The notes under the pieces: generated by a model
Databases searched by the model: none
Seen by the model: only the letters and a program-made list of their open reading frames with translations
Told to the model about the DNA's origin: nothing
From: Haemonchus contortus
Lineage: Eukaryota; Nematoda; Chromadorea; Rhabditida; Trichostrongylidae
Direction: 5' to 3'
Assembly (NCBI GenBank): GCA_000469685.2
Contig: LS997565.1
Location: 31,032,645-31,096,644 of the forward strand
DNA length: 64,000 nucleotides
Shown: positions 46,901 through 58,085 of the stretch, piece after piece
Layout of the letters: the number at the start of each line of letters is the position of its first letter
Position numbering within the stretch: the first letter of the stretch is position 1
Position numbers and translations under genes: made by a program

Positions 46901-48403
46901 CAAAGAAGTGTGACATGGTCGATGCTATTGATGACAGGTTCAGTGTGACGGCAAGTGGAGTTGGAGGCACACGAGCATCGCTTGGTCGAATCCTTGCAAG
47001 TAGTTTATTCTGAGTCAAACCTGCTTTCGTAAGGAGGCCAGAACTTGGCTGCGAGGAAGTAGTCGTTAAAGCTGTGTATTCCCTGTATATGGAAATTTTC
47101 TCAGAAATATTTTTCTATAGCTACTGTACGAATAGAAGGAATGGATATATTGTGTTCATTTGATGTGTTCGCTTCTGACGTACAAGATACCGACGTCATT
47201 CTCGGCCTCGACACACTTACTAAAAATCATGCCGTCATCAACATATCGGTTAGTGGCTGTCTTTTATCCATTCTATTATGTTCAGATTCAAACCCTGCAG
47301 CTCACCTCAGTTTGTATTTCACTCCTACGTCACCTAGTACCATAGAAACTCCAAATATAAGAGTGTAGCTGTATTCTATTGCCGTCTAGGCCGCTATTAG
47401 GTACTCTCAACTCTTTCACTTTAGATCTTTGTAATGAGGTGATCACTACATTCTCAAATAAGTGTATCCTTGAAATGAAGGGACGTTCTTACGGGCTGTG
47501 TGAAGTAAAGTCGTAAGGCTGATTAAAGGCACAGTCCACGGTAAGAATGGTTTCTGAGATTTCCCTATAATATGGATTCGAGGCTCCCCCTTATACCATA
47601 CCTGCCGTTATAAGGACGAAAAACGTATTGGGTAGGGCACAGTAAGGGGCCAGATATTGTATCGTGTGAATACCACACCCGTAGTGGACGAGTTACAACG
47701 GGTTTGTAGAGGCTGCACTAACTCGGGAGACTCCCATGTAGAAATTTCAAACAACTTATCATAACTTGTGGCGACAGTGAAAGGCAGTTTCAGACAATAT
47801 CGGCTTTATGTGATCATCTCGTTGAGCAATGGAGCAAGTTAAATCTCGTTCAAACATCCCTTACATGCCATTACCGTCACCCTGATCTCGTGCAACCTCC
47901 ACTTCCACTACTTCTATGTAGGCAGGCGGATTTTCTCGCTTTCTCCGCCACCGATGTTTTCCTCCACGTCAACACTTCCATTTTTCTACCTGAAAGGGTA
48001 CCTCAAAATCAGTCATCGTGAATTGTGCCTTTAAGTCCATTCTGATATGCATTCAACTGCCACCCAGATCTTACATGTGAATCTGGTGCTAAATGACTAA
48101 CCATTTGGTAAAGAGACTTTGTTAGCAGGTGCCTATCAGTGATTTTATTTTCGAACAGCACGTGAAGTAGCAGTGGTACTGTTCGTATATCATCAAGAAT
48201 TCATCAATTATATCAACTGACCCAGGAGCACTTTGAAGTGTCAACACGGTCATCCTGCCCCAGTGCGAATCTGATAAGATGTGAACCAGTTTCAGGAGCG
48301 AACAATACAATTTGCAAATCGTGGAGCTGCTCCATTCATACCGGCTGAAGAAGCGGAAAAAATCAATCCATTCACTGACACTACTCTTGACCATGCGAAC
48401 TAA
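43989..48403 (+). CDS. ddi-1: DDI1-type aspartyl protease with ubiquitin-like domain (8 exons)
   Basis: Exons: 43989-44039, 45066-45313, 45437-45468, 45521-45599, 45670-45779, 46868-46999, 47121-47248, 48296-48403. Phases fit at every junction; 888 nt, 295 aa. The N-terminal Ubl fold (MRLEILNDASTAKIEIEVNK ... ECGIKDGATMKLKRRE) is followed by a short linker and a retropepsin domain: EVIALVDTGAQASIIS holds the catalytic Asp (about residue 172), SVTASGVGG the flap-like segment, and VILGLDTL the second strand. The protein ends FIPAEEAEKINPFTDTTLD. DDI1 proteases cleave ubiquitinated substrates; in C. elegans DDI-1 activates SKN-1A for proteasome gene expression (established knowledge). Compared with human DDI proteins (~400 aa) the helical linker is much shorter and I see no UBA domain. 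The active site is DTG rather than the DSG usual in DDI1. A 60-nt in-frame insert interrupts the Ubl domain. Introns 1, 5 and 7 each contain a transposon. Confidence 0.87.
44070..44870 (+). mobile_element. RTE-type LINE fragment (reverse transcriptase 3' half) in ddi-1 intron 1
   Basis: Frame-shifted pieces read NIMCHMEWNDLVVNVDGRY (RTE region just before the FADD box), AAELSEDE, VISECSSQVYLGRKV, EGVVKKTK, then AGNVVRYCDDRWIRAAINC and GLRQD, all in the order of the RTE-clade polymerase C-terminal half. The FADD box itself is destroyed. Sense orientation relative to the host gene. Multiple stops and shifts make it non-functional. Confidence 0.8.
45201..45260 (+). other. 60-nt in-frame insert in ddi-1 exon 2 (possible non-canonical intron)
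   Basis: The segment encodes PQYILHITCRLLLELLWFEE-like sequence (residues ~63-82) between TLEE and CGIKDG, where Ubl folds have no room for 20 extra residues. It is bounded by the 5-nt direct repeat GAGGA (45198-45202 and 45258-45262). No placement gives GT..AG; one gives GA..AG. Removing it keeps the frame (275 aa). Confidence 0.55.
45996..46757 (-). mobile_element. Mariner element, 762 bp, internally deleted, in ddi-1 intron 5
   Basis: The TIR TTAGGTTGAGTAAAAAGTTT (left) and its counterpart TTAGGTTGAGCAGAAAGTTT (reverse complement of the right end) are about 27 bp each. TA duplications flank both ends (45994-45995, 46758-46759). The minus strand encodes mariner transposase pieces: CLFHDSAQPHVAKLFCQ, then THSTYSRGLAPSDYHLF (SPDLAPSDYHLF in the family), then LKHHLRDRNFDDCPELKN and SVVKKLPVR. 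Stops and shifts show it is dead; autonomous mariners are about 1.3 kb. Confidence 0.9.
47523..48034 (+). mobile_element. TTAA-type MITE, copy 2 (complete, 512 bp), in ddi-1 intron 7
   Basis: The left end TTAAAGGCACAGTCCACG and the right end (reverse complement) TTAAAGGCACAATTCACG form a TIR of about 18 bp, with TTAA at each terminus (47523-47526 and 48031-48034) fitting a TTAA target duplication as in piggyBac transposition. It is non-coding. A truncated relative lies at 19626. Confidence 0.85.
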
Positions 48404-48419
48404 GTGCACTCAAAGAAAA

Positions 48420-48425
48420 AATAAA
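48420..48425 (+). promoter_or_regulatory. Poly(A) signal of ddi-1
   Basis: AATAAA occurs 17 nt after the TAA stop within an A-rich stretch, an appropriate spacing for a compact nematode 3' UTR. Confidence 0.65.
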
Positions 48426-49439
48426 AATTATTATATATTATGTTCTTCTGAACAATTGCTCATTATCGACAATAACTACTGGGGAGTAGTAGGCTGACAC
48501 CTATTCTGCCTTCGTGGGACTTCACAGAGAATCGAGCGGGCATATAGGTGGAAACAGTGTAAAACGATTGCGACCATGAGATAAGACCAGAAAATAAAAA
48601 TTGATGGAGTTTTGCTGCATACTCAATTAATTCGTTGCCCGTTTGCACCGTAAGCTGCTCTATCCACAGCAATCGCAACGGTGCTGCGGTCCAGAACGTG
48701 GAGAAATCATTGTATATTATTCATATACCAGTTCGACCGGCTAACGCCGCCCTTCCCTCCTTCTTTGAAGTAGTTGTAGTAATTAGGTAACTTCTATCCT
48801 TCTTTGAAACGTATAATATTTTTCTGTACATGAAATATGACACAGGATCATGGGTGTAGTGCAAATGGTATTCAGTGTGAGCTTACGCATTAGTTAGAAG
48901 TCTCGATCTTTTGCTCTCTCTCTCATTTCGAAATAACAACCCATTGGCTATGTGCAAATGGTGTGTGCACAAGCCCTGGTTATTTGGTTTTTGATCTTGT
49001 TCTTCTTTGTTCTCAGCCTTTCGAAGAGGCTGACCGACCAGCCATTAAGGTTTAACTGTTAGGCAAACAAAGCTTGGGTGGTACTCACAAGTGCTTCCAT
49101 TAATGATAACATCACTATCAGATATCGTTATCGATAGATCTTTTCTTTACAGAGATATCATTAGTTGAAAATCCCAGATTATTGGTAGTCGGATATGTTC
49201 TGTCACAAATGATATCGAACGACGAGGATCCTTCACTGAGTCACAAACCTTGCTGGGTAGCGGTCGTAATCTAACAGCCAGAAATGAACAAAATTCTCAC
49301 CCGTTAACCGTGTGCCTCTAATCGGGCCCTATCGCTGCGCTTACCGATCACTTTTGTCAACCTTCTCAACCATCCCATACGATCGAATGAAACATACTGA
49401 ACAGGCAAAGCTACATCGTAAATACCGAAGACGTTGGGA
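48426..49439. other. No gene recognised; fragment of foldback family
   Basis: 48965-49055 carries GATCTTGTTCTTCTTTGTTC followed by TCAGCC and CGAAGAGGCTG, the loop and adjoining arm of the palindrome at 30166-30450. The remainder shows no supported feature. Confidence 0.5.
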
Positions 49440-50110
49440 TTGTGATTGGTAGGTGGTTCTACTTTCTGGAACCCTTTATCTCTTATCAATTGTTATCAGC
49501 TCCTGTCACCGAGTAGCTACGATCTACGTCGCATCATTCCATACCACTGATTGAAATCCCTAGGTTCCACTCTTGATACGAAAGGCTTCACAAACCGGAC
49601 CTACTTTGTTCTGTTATCAGTCTATCAGTTGTTATAACTCCTTGTCACCTACGGTCCCTTCCATACACACCACGTACTGAAGTGTCAAACCTCCTGCGTT
49701 AATTCGAAAGCCGTCATGGACCTAATAGCTCTCGCCTTCTACGGCTCGTCATCAGTCCTTATCAGATGTTATCAGTCATTGCCACCAATAATCTCGAATT
49801 CCATTTTATCCGCATCACCTACTAAAGGGCGAAAGCTGCACTATTAAAACAGAGGGCTTTATAGACCTAGTAGCTCTCGTTTTCTATGGCTGTTAGCAGT
49901 CCGTATCACTTTTCGTCAGTCCCTATTAACAAACATCTACGGTCTCTTTTTATCCCACACCACATTCTAAAGTGCCAACGCTCTACCATTAACACGAAGG
50001 AGGTAACGGACCCTGCGGCTCTCACCACTCAAAGCTCCTTATCATCCTCTAGCAGTTGTTATCACTTCCTATCACTGCCATCAGTGTCTATTCTGCCGCT
50101 TGGATCCTTT
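49440..50110. repeat. Degenerate satellite, ~140-bp period, 4-5 units
   Basis: Recurrent blocks of the form GGACCTANTAGCTCTCGNNTTCTANGGCT followed by TNATCAGTCCTTATCAG-like and TTATCAGTCATTGCCACC-like segments start near 49590, 49713, 49861 and 50002. The spacing is therefore 120-150 bp. Units are diverged by substitutions and small indels, so the array is old. Confidence 0.65.
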
Positions 50111-50299
50111 CTTATGTTTCAATTTTCTAGGTCTACTATTATAGAACAGGAGCTATGAATTGCGGACGGAAACTCCTACCACGCACGCCCCTCCCCCCGT
50201 GAGCGGAGTCTGATCCTGCTACCTGCCATGAGTGTTCCATCATGCCGCATGGACTCCTACCAAATGTGAACGCTCGAGGTTCACGGGAGCAGGAGTTAT

Positions 50300-50380
50300 G
50301 AATTTTCGGTCAAACACGCACAGACATAACCCATACAAACGCACACACCGACACAAACCAACAGACACACTTAGCGAATT
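50300..50380 (+). repeat. CA/ACAGACA-rich tract
   Basis: ACACGCACAGACATAACCC, CGCACACACCGACACAAACC and AACAGACACACTTAGCG form a simple-sequence tract with counterparts at about 1005-1040 and, reversed, at 17735-17785. The repeated association suggests a mobile-element end rather than independent microsatellites. Confidence 0.6.
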
Positions 50381-50545
50381 ATATGTAGTAGGATTACATG
50401 ACGTATCTCATGTGCAATACTGGACAACAAAAAATAACTAGAGAAACAAAATTACTGGAGAAACAACAACATGGAGACTGTGCAATAGGGTACATAAAAT
50501 GAAAAGGGGTGAGTAACTGGGAGGTAAGATAGGTTTGGTAGGAAG

Positions 50546-50633
50546 TAGTCCTGGTTCTAGATGATCGTTGAGAAACTCATCAAAAGCGCTAGTCCTGGTT
50601 CTAGATGATCGTTGAGAAACTCATCAAAAGCGC
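50546..50633 (+). repeat. Perfect 44-bp tandem duplication
   Basis: TAGTCCTGGTTCTAGATGAT...AAAAGCGC (44 nt) at 50546-50589 is repeated without change at 50590-50633. Identity indicates a recent event. Confidence 0.95.
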
Positions 50634-50689
50634 CAGTTTTAAGCGGATTGCTTCTCTAACAGAATCGAATCATAGAGAGATGAGTTTCC

Positions 50690-51230
50690 ACGCACCACCT
50701 TTGCTGATAGGTTTCCTCGCACTATAAAGCGCTGTGAGATTGAGACAGGAGCGTCCAAAAAGCACTTTACTGAACAATAATAACTCGAATTCTTCCTACA
50801 CCAACTAAGCGAGCGGATACCTGAGTTGAAATTCCTCGTCTTAGCAGAAGGAGTGTTGTTTTATTGAAATCCGATAGTTTTCATCATGAGTTTCTTATGG
50901 AAGCCGTTCTGAACTCGCTCTATAGGTCGAGAATTTTGCTCATTTTAGGGTTGAAAACGAGAGTGCCAAACTCAACCACGGGCCTTACATATGACTTATA
51001 GGCTCTAAGGAGCACAGAGGGATTACTTTTGGTTAAAGCTCTGAATATTCTAGCATGACCCGCTTTCCTAGCTGTTTCCTCGCAGTAACTGTCAAAGCGC
51101 ACCTCAGGAGTTAATACAAACCCTACACTAACAACGTTGTCAACAGCTTGGTCGGCAACCCCATCAATGTATGCCAACACAAACTTTGACCTGGTGCTGA
51201 AGCAAAAATCTTTATGTTGTTAGCAGGCGC
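50690..51230 (-). mobile_element. CR1-like LINE fragment (reverse transcriptase C-terminus)
   Basis: The minus strand encodes LTPEVRFDSYCEETARKAGH, then FRALTKSNPSVLLRAYKSYV and RPVVEFGTLVFNPK. After a shift come VQNGFHKKLMMKTIGFQ and PSAKTRN, in the order of the CR1/Jockey-type polymerase thumb region (family: RAYKTYVRPILEYGSPVW). Frame breaks mark it as dead. Confidence 0.8.
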
Positions 51231-52369
51231 CATGCATCGAGCTGCAGTGATAGGATCAAACCTGCCCCACCCCCGCCCTCGCTTCCCACCTTGAGGAACT
51301 TCGCTGGGAACATTTTCAGGTTTGCGTTGACTATTAAAATGAAACGGTCATGAGGGAGGCCCCTATCCAAGCTATGATGCAAGGATGAATGCCTACAATT
51401 TGTGGTTTATCAGGTATATCAGTTTACGATAGATACTTTATCAATTAAGAATAATCCAGGTGAATGAAATCAGTAGAGATATCCCGATCAAGGTAGTATT
51501 CTTAGTCATTTACGCTACAGAGCATAACAGTGAACGTAGATTCACTTTTTTGGAATCCACGTTGATTCAGCCTCGATTCTATTTCCCCGGCCCTTTCGAA
51601 AAGCCCCGCGAAAATTCATGTAATACTGGGGCGATAACCAAGAGCGAACGCGACGAAGCCTTTTTTAGATAAGGATTAACAAGTGGAACTTTCCTTTTGC
51701 TAGCCAGCTCTCATGAAGTTAAGGGTATAGAAGTACTCTAGGGAACCTGCTTTAATATAAGCCGCTCACTCGATAAACCGGAGGAGTGTGCAGTCACAGG
51801 AAATCGAATAAGACGATAGCCTTTAAGGAGGTAGGTAATAGATATCTTCAGAGTCCAAACAGAGTCCATCTTAGGAAAACGTCCATCTTAGGAAAACAAG
51901 TAGAGATAGTGACTCCAACAGTATAGACACGAGAGGGAAAGATCTGGGCAAGTAGAAAATGTTGCTCAAATCCGCTAGCAGACAATGGGAAATGTTTGTT
52001 CAAATCCGCTAGGTTTATCCTCGGCAAAAATCCACACTTCTTCCCAATGCCGGTTCATCTAATCGAAAAACACGAACCTGGGATATCAATTCAACACTGG
52101 CTTGGAGGCGTAAAATACTGCGCTCCGGCGTCACTTATCTGACCCACGGCAATTCAAACATTTCCCTGGGGATACTCTCCCCTTCCCTACCCTGGGCGTA
52201 CTGCATACGGCCCATTATTAAAATTATAGACGCCTATTACTCGTAAAATGTGCAATTACGTACAATGTTAAGTAGGCGCAGAAAAATGCCTTCAAAGGTA
52301 TACCCTCACCTCGACTATATATCGTATAAGCCGTTCCAACACGGTGTAGATCATAATACCATATAATAC
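51231..52369. other. No gene recognised
   Basis: About 1.1 kb without supported features. Confidence 0.5.
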
Positions 52370-53982
52370 TGTGCAACGGTGGCCTGGGGGATAGTGTGGT
52401 GGATTGATAGGCATGACATCAAGGTTCGATTCCTTGATGCACGGGCTCGTTTTGCTTTTCCATAAAATGCGTCCTAAACGCTTGCAAAACGTTTTTGGGC
52501 TCGATGTCGGGCGTCTAGAGGGCTTCCTCACAAATAAGGAACACTGGAAAGGTATTACAAGGCAAGTTTTTTTTGCCGCCAACCGGCCGATTAAGGGTGG
52601 AGCTCCATTCGAGAAAAGAAGAATTTCAAATATTTGCTTATAATGAGCCTCAAAGGCTTCAAGGAGGAAGATTCCAAATGATTCATCGGGTCAAACGCTC
52701 TTCAACACGTTACCAGCGAATCTTCTGAACGAATGTGGGATCATCATATTTGGTGGAGGAAGTTCTTTCTTGTAGCATGAAGTAGACACCAACACTATCC
52801 AAGAGGCGGTGATGAAGTGGTTTCGAGCCGTACTTATCGATACTAGGAAAAGCCCGTTATCCTTTGCGAAGAAGTCAAATTCGTGGAAGACGATCACAAT
52901 TGTCCTCTCCGGTCGCCTGATGAGGACAGCGACGATGGACCCGTAGCTTCGCAAATGAAACTTCCTACGTTTGTGGGGATATAGAGGCTCCGAAGTGAAA
53001 CGTAGCTCTCATGTTTGTGATCTGGCCCATGAGCTCCAATTTTGTGGCACTGGTGGAAGAGTCTATAGACTTCTGAAGCTCGAGTTTCAAAAGAAGCCGC
53101 ACCTTCTCGAGCATGAGAAACACGTCTTGTATTATCACGACAAAGGGCCGTCTACGGAAATTAAGAGAGCATGAGCTTTCGAAATAATCTCTTATTGACA
53201 ACTTACGATGTAATATGTGGTCGCAACTATCAGGTGCAAAACAAGCTAGTCGGTCTGCCTACTTATGAAGATTAGCGGATAAGTTGGAAGTATAATTCAT
53301 CATAAAACTAATAAAGGAAACCCATTGCACGGCAGCCATTTCCACTGGATACCGCTTCAAATCAACAATGAAGGCTCATAGGGGGAAATTCAAAACAATT
53401 CATAGGTGGATACAGGGTTCCGAGGGCAGCCGTGGTACCATGCCCCACCGCTCCACCACGCTTACCTAATGAAAGGGCCTCTTGAAAGGGCATTTACCCC
53501 ATGTATAGAATCAACGGATAATCATATGTGCACACAAAGAGGTAAACTATTGTTCTACAGTATTTTGTCAACAATGCCCGTTAACTTGTACCACCCCTTC
53601 GAAAGCGCGGGCACTATTCCTAGAAACTGTGGGCCGTATCTCTTCCAAAGAGGTCTCTGGTCGGATGAGTCATTCAGCCGCCGCCTACCGTAAGTACGAG
53701 GAGCTGCCGAAGATTTCAAAACACCATCTCGATTGTTTAGGGTAGAGATACGTATGCATATATTCGGCCAATAGCGGTGAGAAAAATTTTATTGGATTAC
53801 TATTCTTCGGAGTCCTACATTGTGAGGGAACCCTCTAGACGCCCAACATCGAGCCCAAAAACGTTTTGCAAGCGTTTAGGACGCATTTTATGGAAAAGCC
53901 AAACGAGTCCATGCATCAAGGAATCGAACCTTGATGTCATGCCTATCAATCCACCACACTATCCCCCAGGCCACCGTTGCAC
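52370..53982. mobile_element. 1.6-kb unit with ~165-bp inverted arms carrying a tRNA-like motif
   Basis: The left arm (52370-52537) and right arm (53817-53982) are nearly perfect reverse complements. Each contains GATAGTGTGGTGG (A-box-like) and ATCAAGGTTCGATTCCTTGAT, a B box inside an 8-bp hairpin. The ~1.3 kb between them has exon-like but broken reading on the + strand (EEVKFVEDDHNC, VASQMKLPTFVG). Either two SINE insertions in opposite orientation or a DNA transposon with long TIRs; no target duplication is visible. Confidence 0.65.
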
Positions 53983-54280
53983 AGGTAAGGTTTTTGCTCG
54001 GCTCGGTGATCCGTTCAGCGCAGTGGTATAACACAGGGAGGCCCCGGGCCCTTAACTTTGTTCCCAGAATCGTTTCGCAGATTTGGAATACAGATTTGAG
54101 ATCAGCGTTTGAAACTACCTACGGGGGTATACATCTCATCTTGAATGGCCACTGCGACCAATTATCTTCCCTTTCAGTCACCTGCCATGTCAGCGCGTCA
54201 GTTACCTACCTCGTTACTACTCACCCTGTCCACGTCGTGTTACTAGTACTCTACAATCGTTATAAAAATCCTGTTCAATA

Positions 54281-54795
54281 GCTAACTCACTCTGTTTACT
54301 TGTTCCGAATACAACCATGAACAGAGGCCGATAGTCTAAATCCATGTATTCAGTGTGAGGTACACGCCCTTGCGTTATGTTTTATGTTGTATGTCCTTGC
54401 GTTTGTAAGTACCATTCTTTTATATGTCTGCTTCGGCGTATTTTCTTCCTTATACTATCAACATAGATTTACCACAACACGTTATCAGCTATTATAATTG
54501 TTTTGCATACCATTGTTGGGAGATTAAGTGTTCCTAAAAAGGCAATGTCTATCCCAAACTAACCATTGTTCACAGTTGTCTTTGAATTCTTACATAATTC
54601 GCATTATTAGTACTGCAAAAACAACTATAACCTAATACACGCTAAACACATCATCGTTATAGTTTTAAGCACTTGGAATGATTCTCCACTAAATTAGTAC
54701 TCCTTAACATTGTAATAGTCTGACATTTGACGTTTTACTTATAATTAACTATAAAGTTGATTGTGTATAGTATCCTCTATAAATGCACAGACAAT
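54281..54795 (-). repeat. Pseudo-LTR, downstream copy (3' of element)
   Basis: On the + strand it starts GCTAACTCACTCTGTTTACTTG and ends around CCTCTATAAATGCACAGA. It is collinear with 58983-59540 apart from a ~45-bp indel near 54375 and scattered substitutions. Confidence 0.85.
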
Positions 54796-55283
54796 AGAGA
54801 GAGACAAAAGCCTTAGGCTAACATAAAAGAGAAGACGAGAAAAACAAGAATTGGTCCGTTTCGCCTCTTAATCATACAAACCAATGTCAGTCATCACCCG
54901 AGGTATCTTCAGTGATTAAGTGATGACTATAAAATTGGTATGGATATAGATGTCACCGTATAGCATAAAAGAGACGCGAGTAAATAACCGTTACGAGAAT
55001 AATAATAAGTATGCAAGTAATAAGTATGCAAATAATGATGCGGAGAAACATCCATAAATCTGAACTACTATTTAGTCGTGGAGTTTAAATAAGATCTTTC
55101 CCGCCCAAACGGCCTTAAAGGACCGCTAATCGAAGTGGAATGTGTCAGAAACAAACATACCCGAGCGTTAAGTTAGTTAGAAATCTACAAGTATTGTTTA
55201 AAGGAGGCAATCATAAATCGCATATATATAACCAAGTATAACCATAGACATATTATCTAAAAACATCATAGATAGACAAGGGT

Positions 55284-57208
55284 TTATGTTAGTATATTGT
55301 TAACGAATTTTTCAATATCTCTAATGTTGTTGATTATTTTGAATTTGTAGGCAATAAATTTATTTCTGTATAGACATTTAACAATATTGATTGCAATAAA
55401 CTCTTTGCTGTATCCATTGGAATTAAGTGTAACAATCATATCCTTTAACTTATTATTGAATGTATCCATCATGGAGTACGTGTTAGCTATCCTAAGTGTT
55501 TCGGTATATATAACTGAGGCTTTATTATTGTTGGAGATATTGGAATCTTTATGAGGAAATGTAAGGGTTTTAAATGTGAAATAGTCAGTTTTATTATATA
55601 GGGAAGTAATTATTCTATTATCCCTAATAGTTATACTTAGATCTAAGTAATTGCTGTTACTTTCATCAATATTCGTTTTTTTAAATTCCAGCTTTCCATG
55701 ATAAATTCTTTTAAGTTCCTTTTCTATTTCTTCTTCTTTCTGATTATGTACCACTAGCAAGTCGTCCATATATCCAAAGGGAATAAACAGCTTTTTACTA
55801 TTAAACTCGCAAGATGTACTGTAGACGAATTCCATCACGGAAAGTGTAAGGTCTGCCAATAGTGGATTAAAGTTACCTCCTTGAGACACCCCTTTACTTT
55901 GCTTATATAATGTTCTATTGAAAAAGCAATAACTGTTGTTTAACAAATATTTCGTTAAGTATATTTAAATCCTGTTTTTTGTACTTTCTGTAATTATCAT
56001 TGACATTTTTACCGTCTGAGTAGAAAACTTTGAAACCATTAGTGACTATCATGTCTTTATTAGCATTACGAAAACATATTTGGATTAGATTTTGAATATT
56101 CTTCATAATGAGGGAGTGTTCTAGATTAGTGAACATATCCCGCTGTATAGATCTTTAAACCAGGGTAGTGTTTATTTCTTAATTCTTCACTAATATTAAT
56201 ATTACTAATGGAACAGTAATTCTTAATAGATTTTTTTCTGATTCTTGTTATATTTGCACATTTTATAAAATGAGATTCGATAAAGGTAAAAATATTGTGC
56301 ATTTCTTTGGCTAATGTTTTAGTACTACTTTCTCTAGCACCAGTAATATATCTAAACTTTATAGGATTCTTATGTATCTTAGGTAAGGCGTAAATGATCG
56401 GAGTTGAAGCTTCATCCGTTATTTTGAGTTTGTTGCGTATACAAAGCATTTTATGTTTAAATATTAAATTGTATTCATTATTACATTCTATTTTGTTATA
56501 GGTGTTATTTGTATCGCTGTGTAAAAATTTGTTCTCATTTCTATGTCATTAAGTAATATTTCATGCAAATTATCCCATAATTATTACTAGCTTTATCAAG
56601 TGGACAGAAAACAAAGTCTTCTCAATACTTTTTAATAGTTTAAAGGGAATTGTTTCCTTAGTAGGTTCCAGTCTATTATAAGTTAGTAGTAGCTTTACTT
56701 TGTTATGGAATTCTGCATAGAAATACTTAGTCATTTGCCTAATTTTTTCTGTACTCATGTTATACTTGTTTTTATAAAATTTGAGGATATCATGTACTAT
56801 ATTCAAATATGTAATTTTAACCCCAAATCTACTTATTCCGTGGTCAATTCTGTATTTTGTTCCCTTTTCCAACAGATTTCTGAGTACTTCTTTCTTGGTG
56901 ATACCTAGATTTCCAGTTATGACATGTCCTGAGCTCTTGTCCACAAACTCTTCGAAGAATGGTTTCTGGCATAGACAATCATTGATTAGTTTATCTCTTA
57001 GTGTTTCATCATTCAATGCCTTGAGTACTTCATTATAATTGTTAATTTTACTGGATACCGGACAGCCATACCTATATATTATTCTAGTAGGAACTATTTC
57101 TTTAAATCTGACTTCATTATAATTAATTATCTGTGAGATGATGTTTTGGTTGAATATCCTATTGAAAGGAATTTCATTATAAATTCTACTTTTATATTCT
57201 ATTATCAC
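55284..57208 (-). pseudogene. Reverse transcriptase region of the Penelope-like element
   Basis: Four overlapping or abutting frames: 57208-56570 (N-terminal region), 56449-56126 (TPIIYALPKIHKNPIKFRYI, the PLE fingers motif), 56136-55915, and 55946-55284 (VSQGGNFNPLLADLTLSVME, then the catalytic LFIPFGYMDDLLVV with the YxDD aspartates). The thumb region ends ...KCLYRNKFIAYKFKIINN. At least three frame breaks or stops separate the pieces, so the copy is probably inactive. The product would have copied element RNA by target-primed reverse transcription. Confidence 0.85.
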
Positions 57209-57293
57209 ATTATGACATTCCCTTTTAATTCTTCTATGGCAGTGCTGTCATAAGAAGTTTAATCCAAAATAATTCTTTCTCTAACATGATAAT

Positions 57294-57600
57294 TCAACAT
57301 TCGAATTTAAAGCGTCCAGAACTGTGACTTTTTTCTTTCCCACACTTTTGCATATGATTATGTAAGGGTGCGTTAATCTCATTAGTGGATATATTCAAGA
57401 GGTGCTCTCTTATTCTATCCTTTCGTCGTCTTGTAGTCATTCCTACATACTGTATACCACAATGTTTAAGAGTTATACAATAAATGACATTTTTTGTATT
57501 ACAACAAGTATTGTTATCTTTATAAGTGTTAATTTTCAAACCTGTTCCACTAGAGAAAATGTAATTGTTAGTATCTGTTATACTACAAACTTTGCATATT
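57294..57600 (-). pseudogene. GIY-YIG endonuclease domain of the Penelope-like element
   Basis: The core reads NVIYCITLKHCGIQYVGMTT followed by RRRKDRIREHL and LHNHMQKCG. The IY and YVG elements give the GIY-YIG signature, the arginine in KDRIREH is the expected catalytic position, and two cysteines (CITLKHC) sit between IY and YVG with histidines downstream (REH, HNH). That fits a CCHH zinc site as I recall for Naiad elements. Coding continues upstream of the ATG at 57539 (CKVCSITDTNNYIFSSG), so the true N-terminus lies before it. A stop separates it from the RT part. Confidence 0.82.
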
Positions 57601-57959
57601 TTTCACATTTGCAACCCTTATTATTATTGCCAAAATCTTTTATAATGTAGTGGTTTTCCCCTTCTCTTACCTTCTCAAATTTGTTCTCTTTTTAATAATT
57701 GGAGTCTTTATTTTTTGACTATCATCTAAGCATACGGGAGGTCAAGCCCATATGCAGAGAGGAGTCTCCCGAAATGGGTTCGACAGGATTGCTGTCAGGG
57801 TTTGGCAACCCTTATATGTTCCATAAAAGAACTATTGGTACTGGAGGAGCCAAAAATTGACCCCCCCCCATGCCACTTTTGACTTTTATAAACCCCTTCA
57901 GTACCAATCCCTATTTTCAAAAAGAGGTATGGCCCTCTTTATGAATGGGTTAAAGAGTG

Positions 57960-58085
57960 GAGAGGGATTGTGTCATAATCCCATTTTTAAGCAATGAAAT
58001 AAATGAAGAAAAACGAATAAATAAAAAATAAATAAAAAAATAAAACGAATAAATAAAAAGAAAAATAATAAAAAAAAGGGGAATA
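57960..58085. repeat. A-rich low-complexity tract (AATAAA repeats)
   Basis: Irregular runs of AATAAATAAAAA between the nuclease region and the 5' repeats of the element. Confidence 0.85.

Noticed and set aside
49440..50110. CRISPR-like array
   Set aside because: Units are long (~140 bp), diverged and without spacer logic; the genome is eukaryotic.
54840..54960. Hammerhead ribozyme in the Penelope-like element
   Set aside because: A CGAAAC and a degenerate GTGATGA occur on the minus strand, but stem II does not pair and the conserved CTGANGA is not in register.
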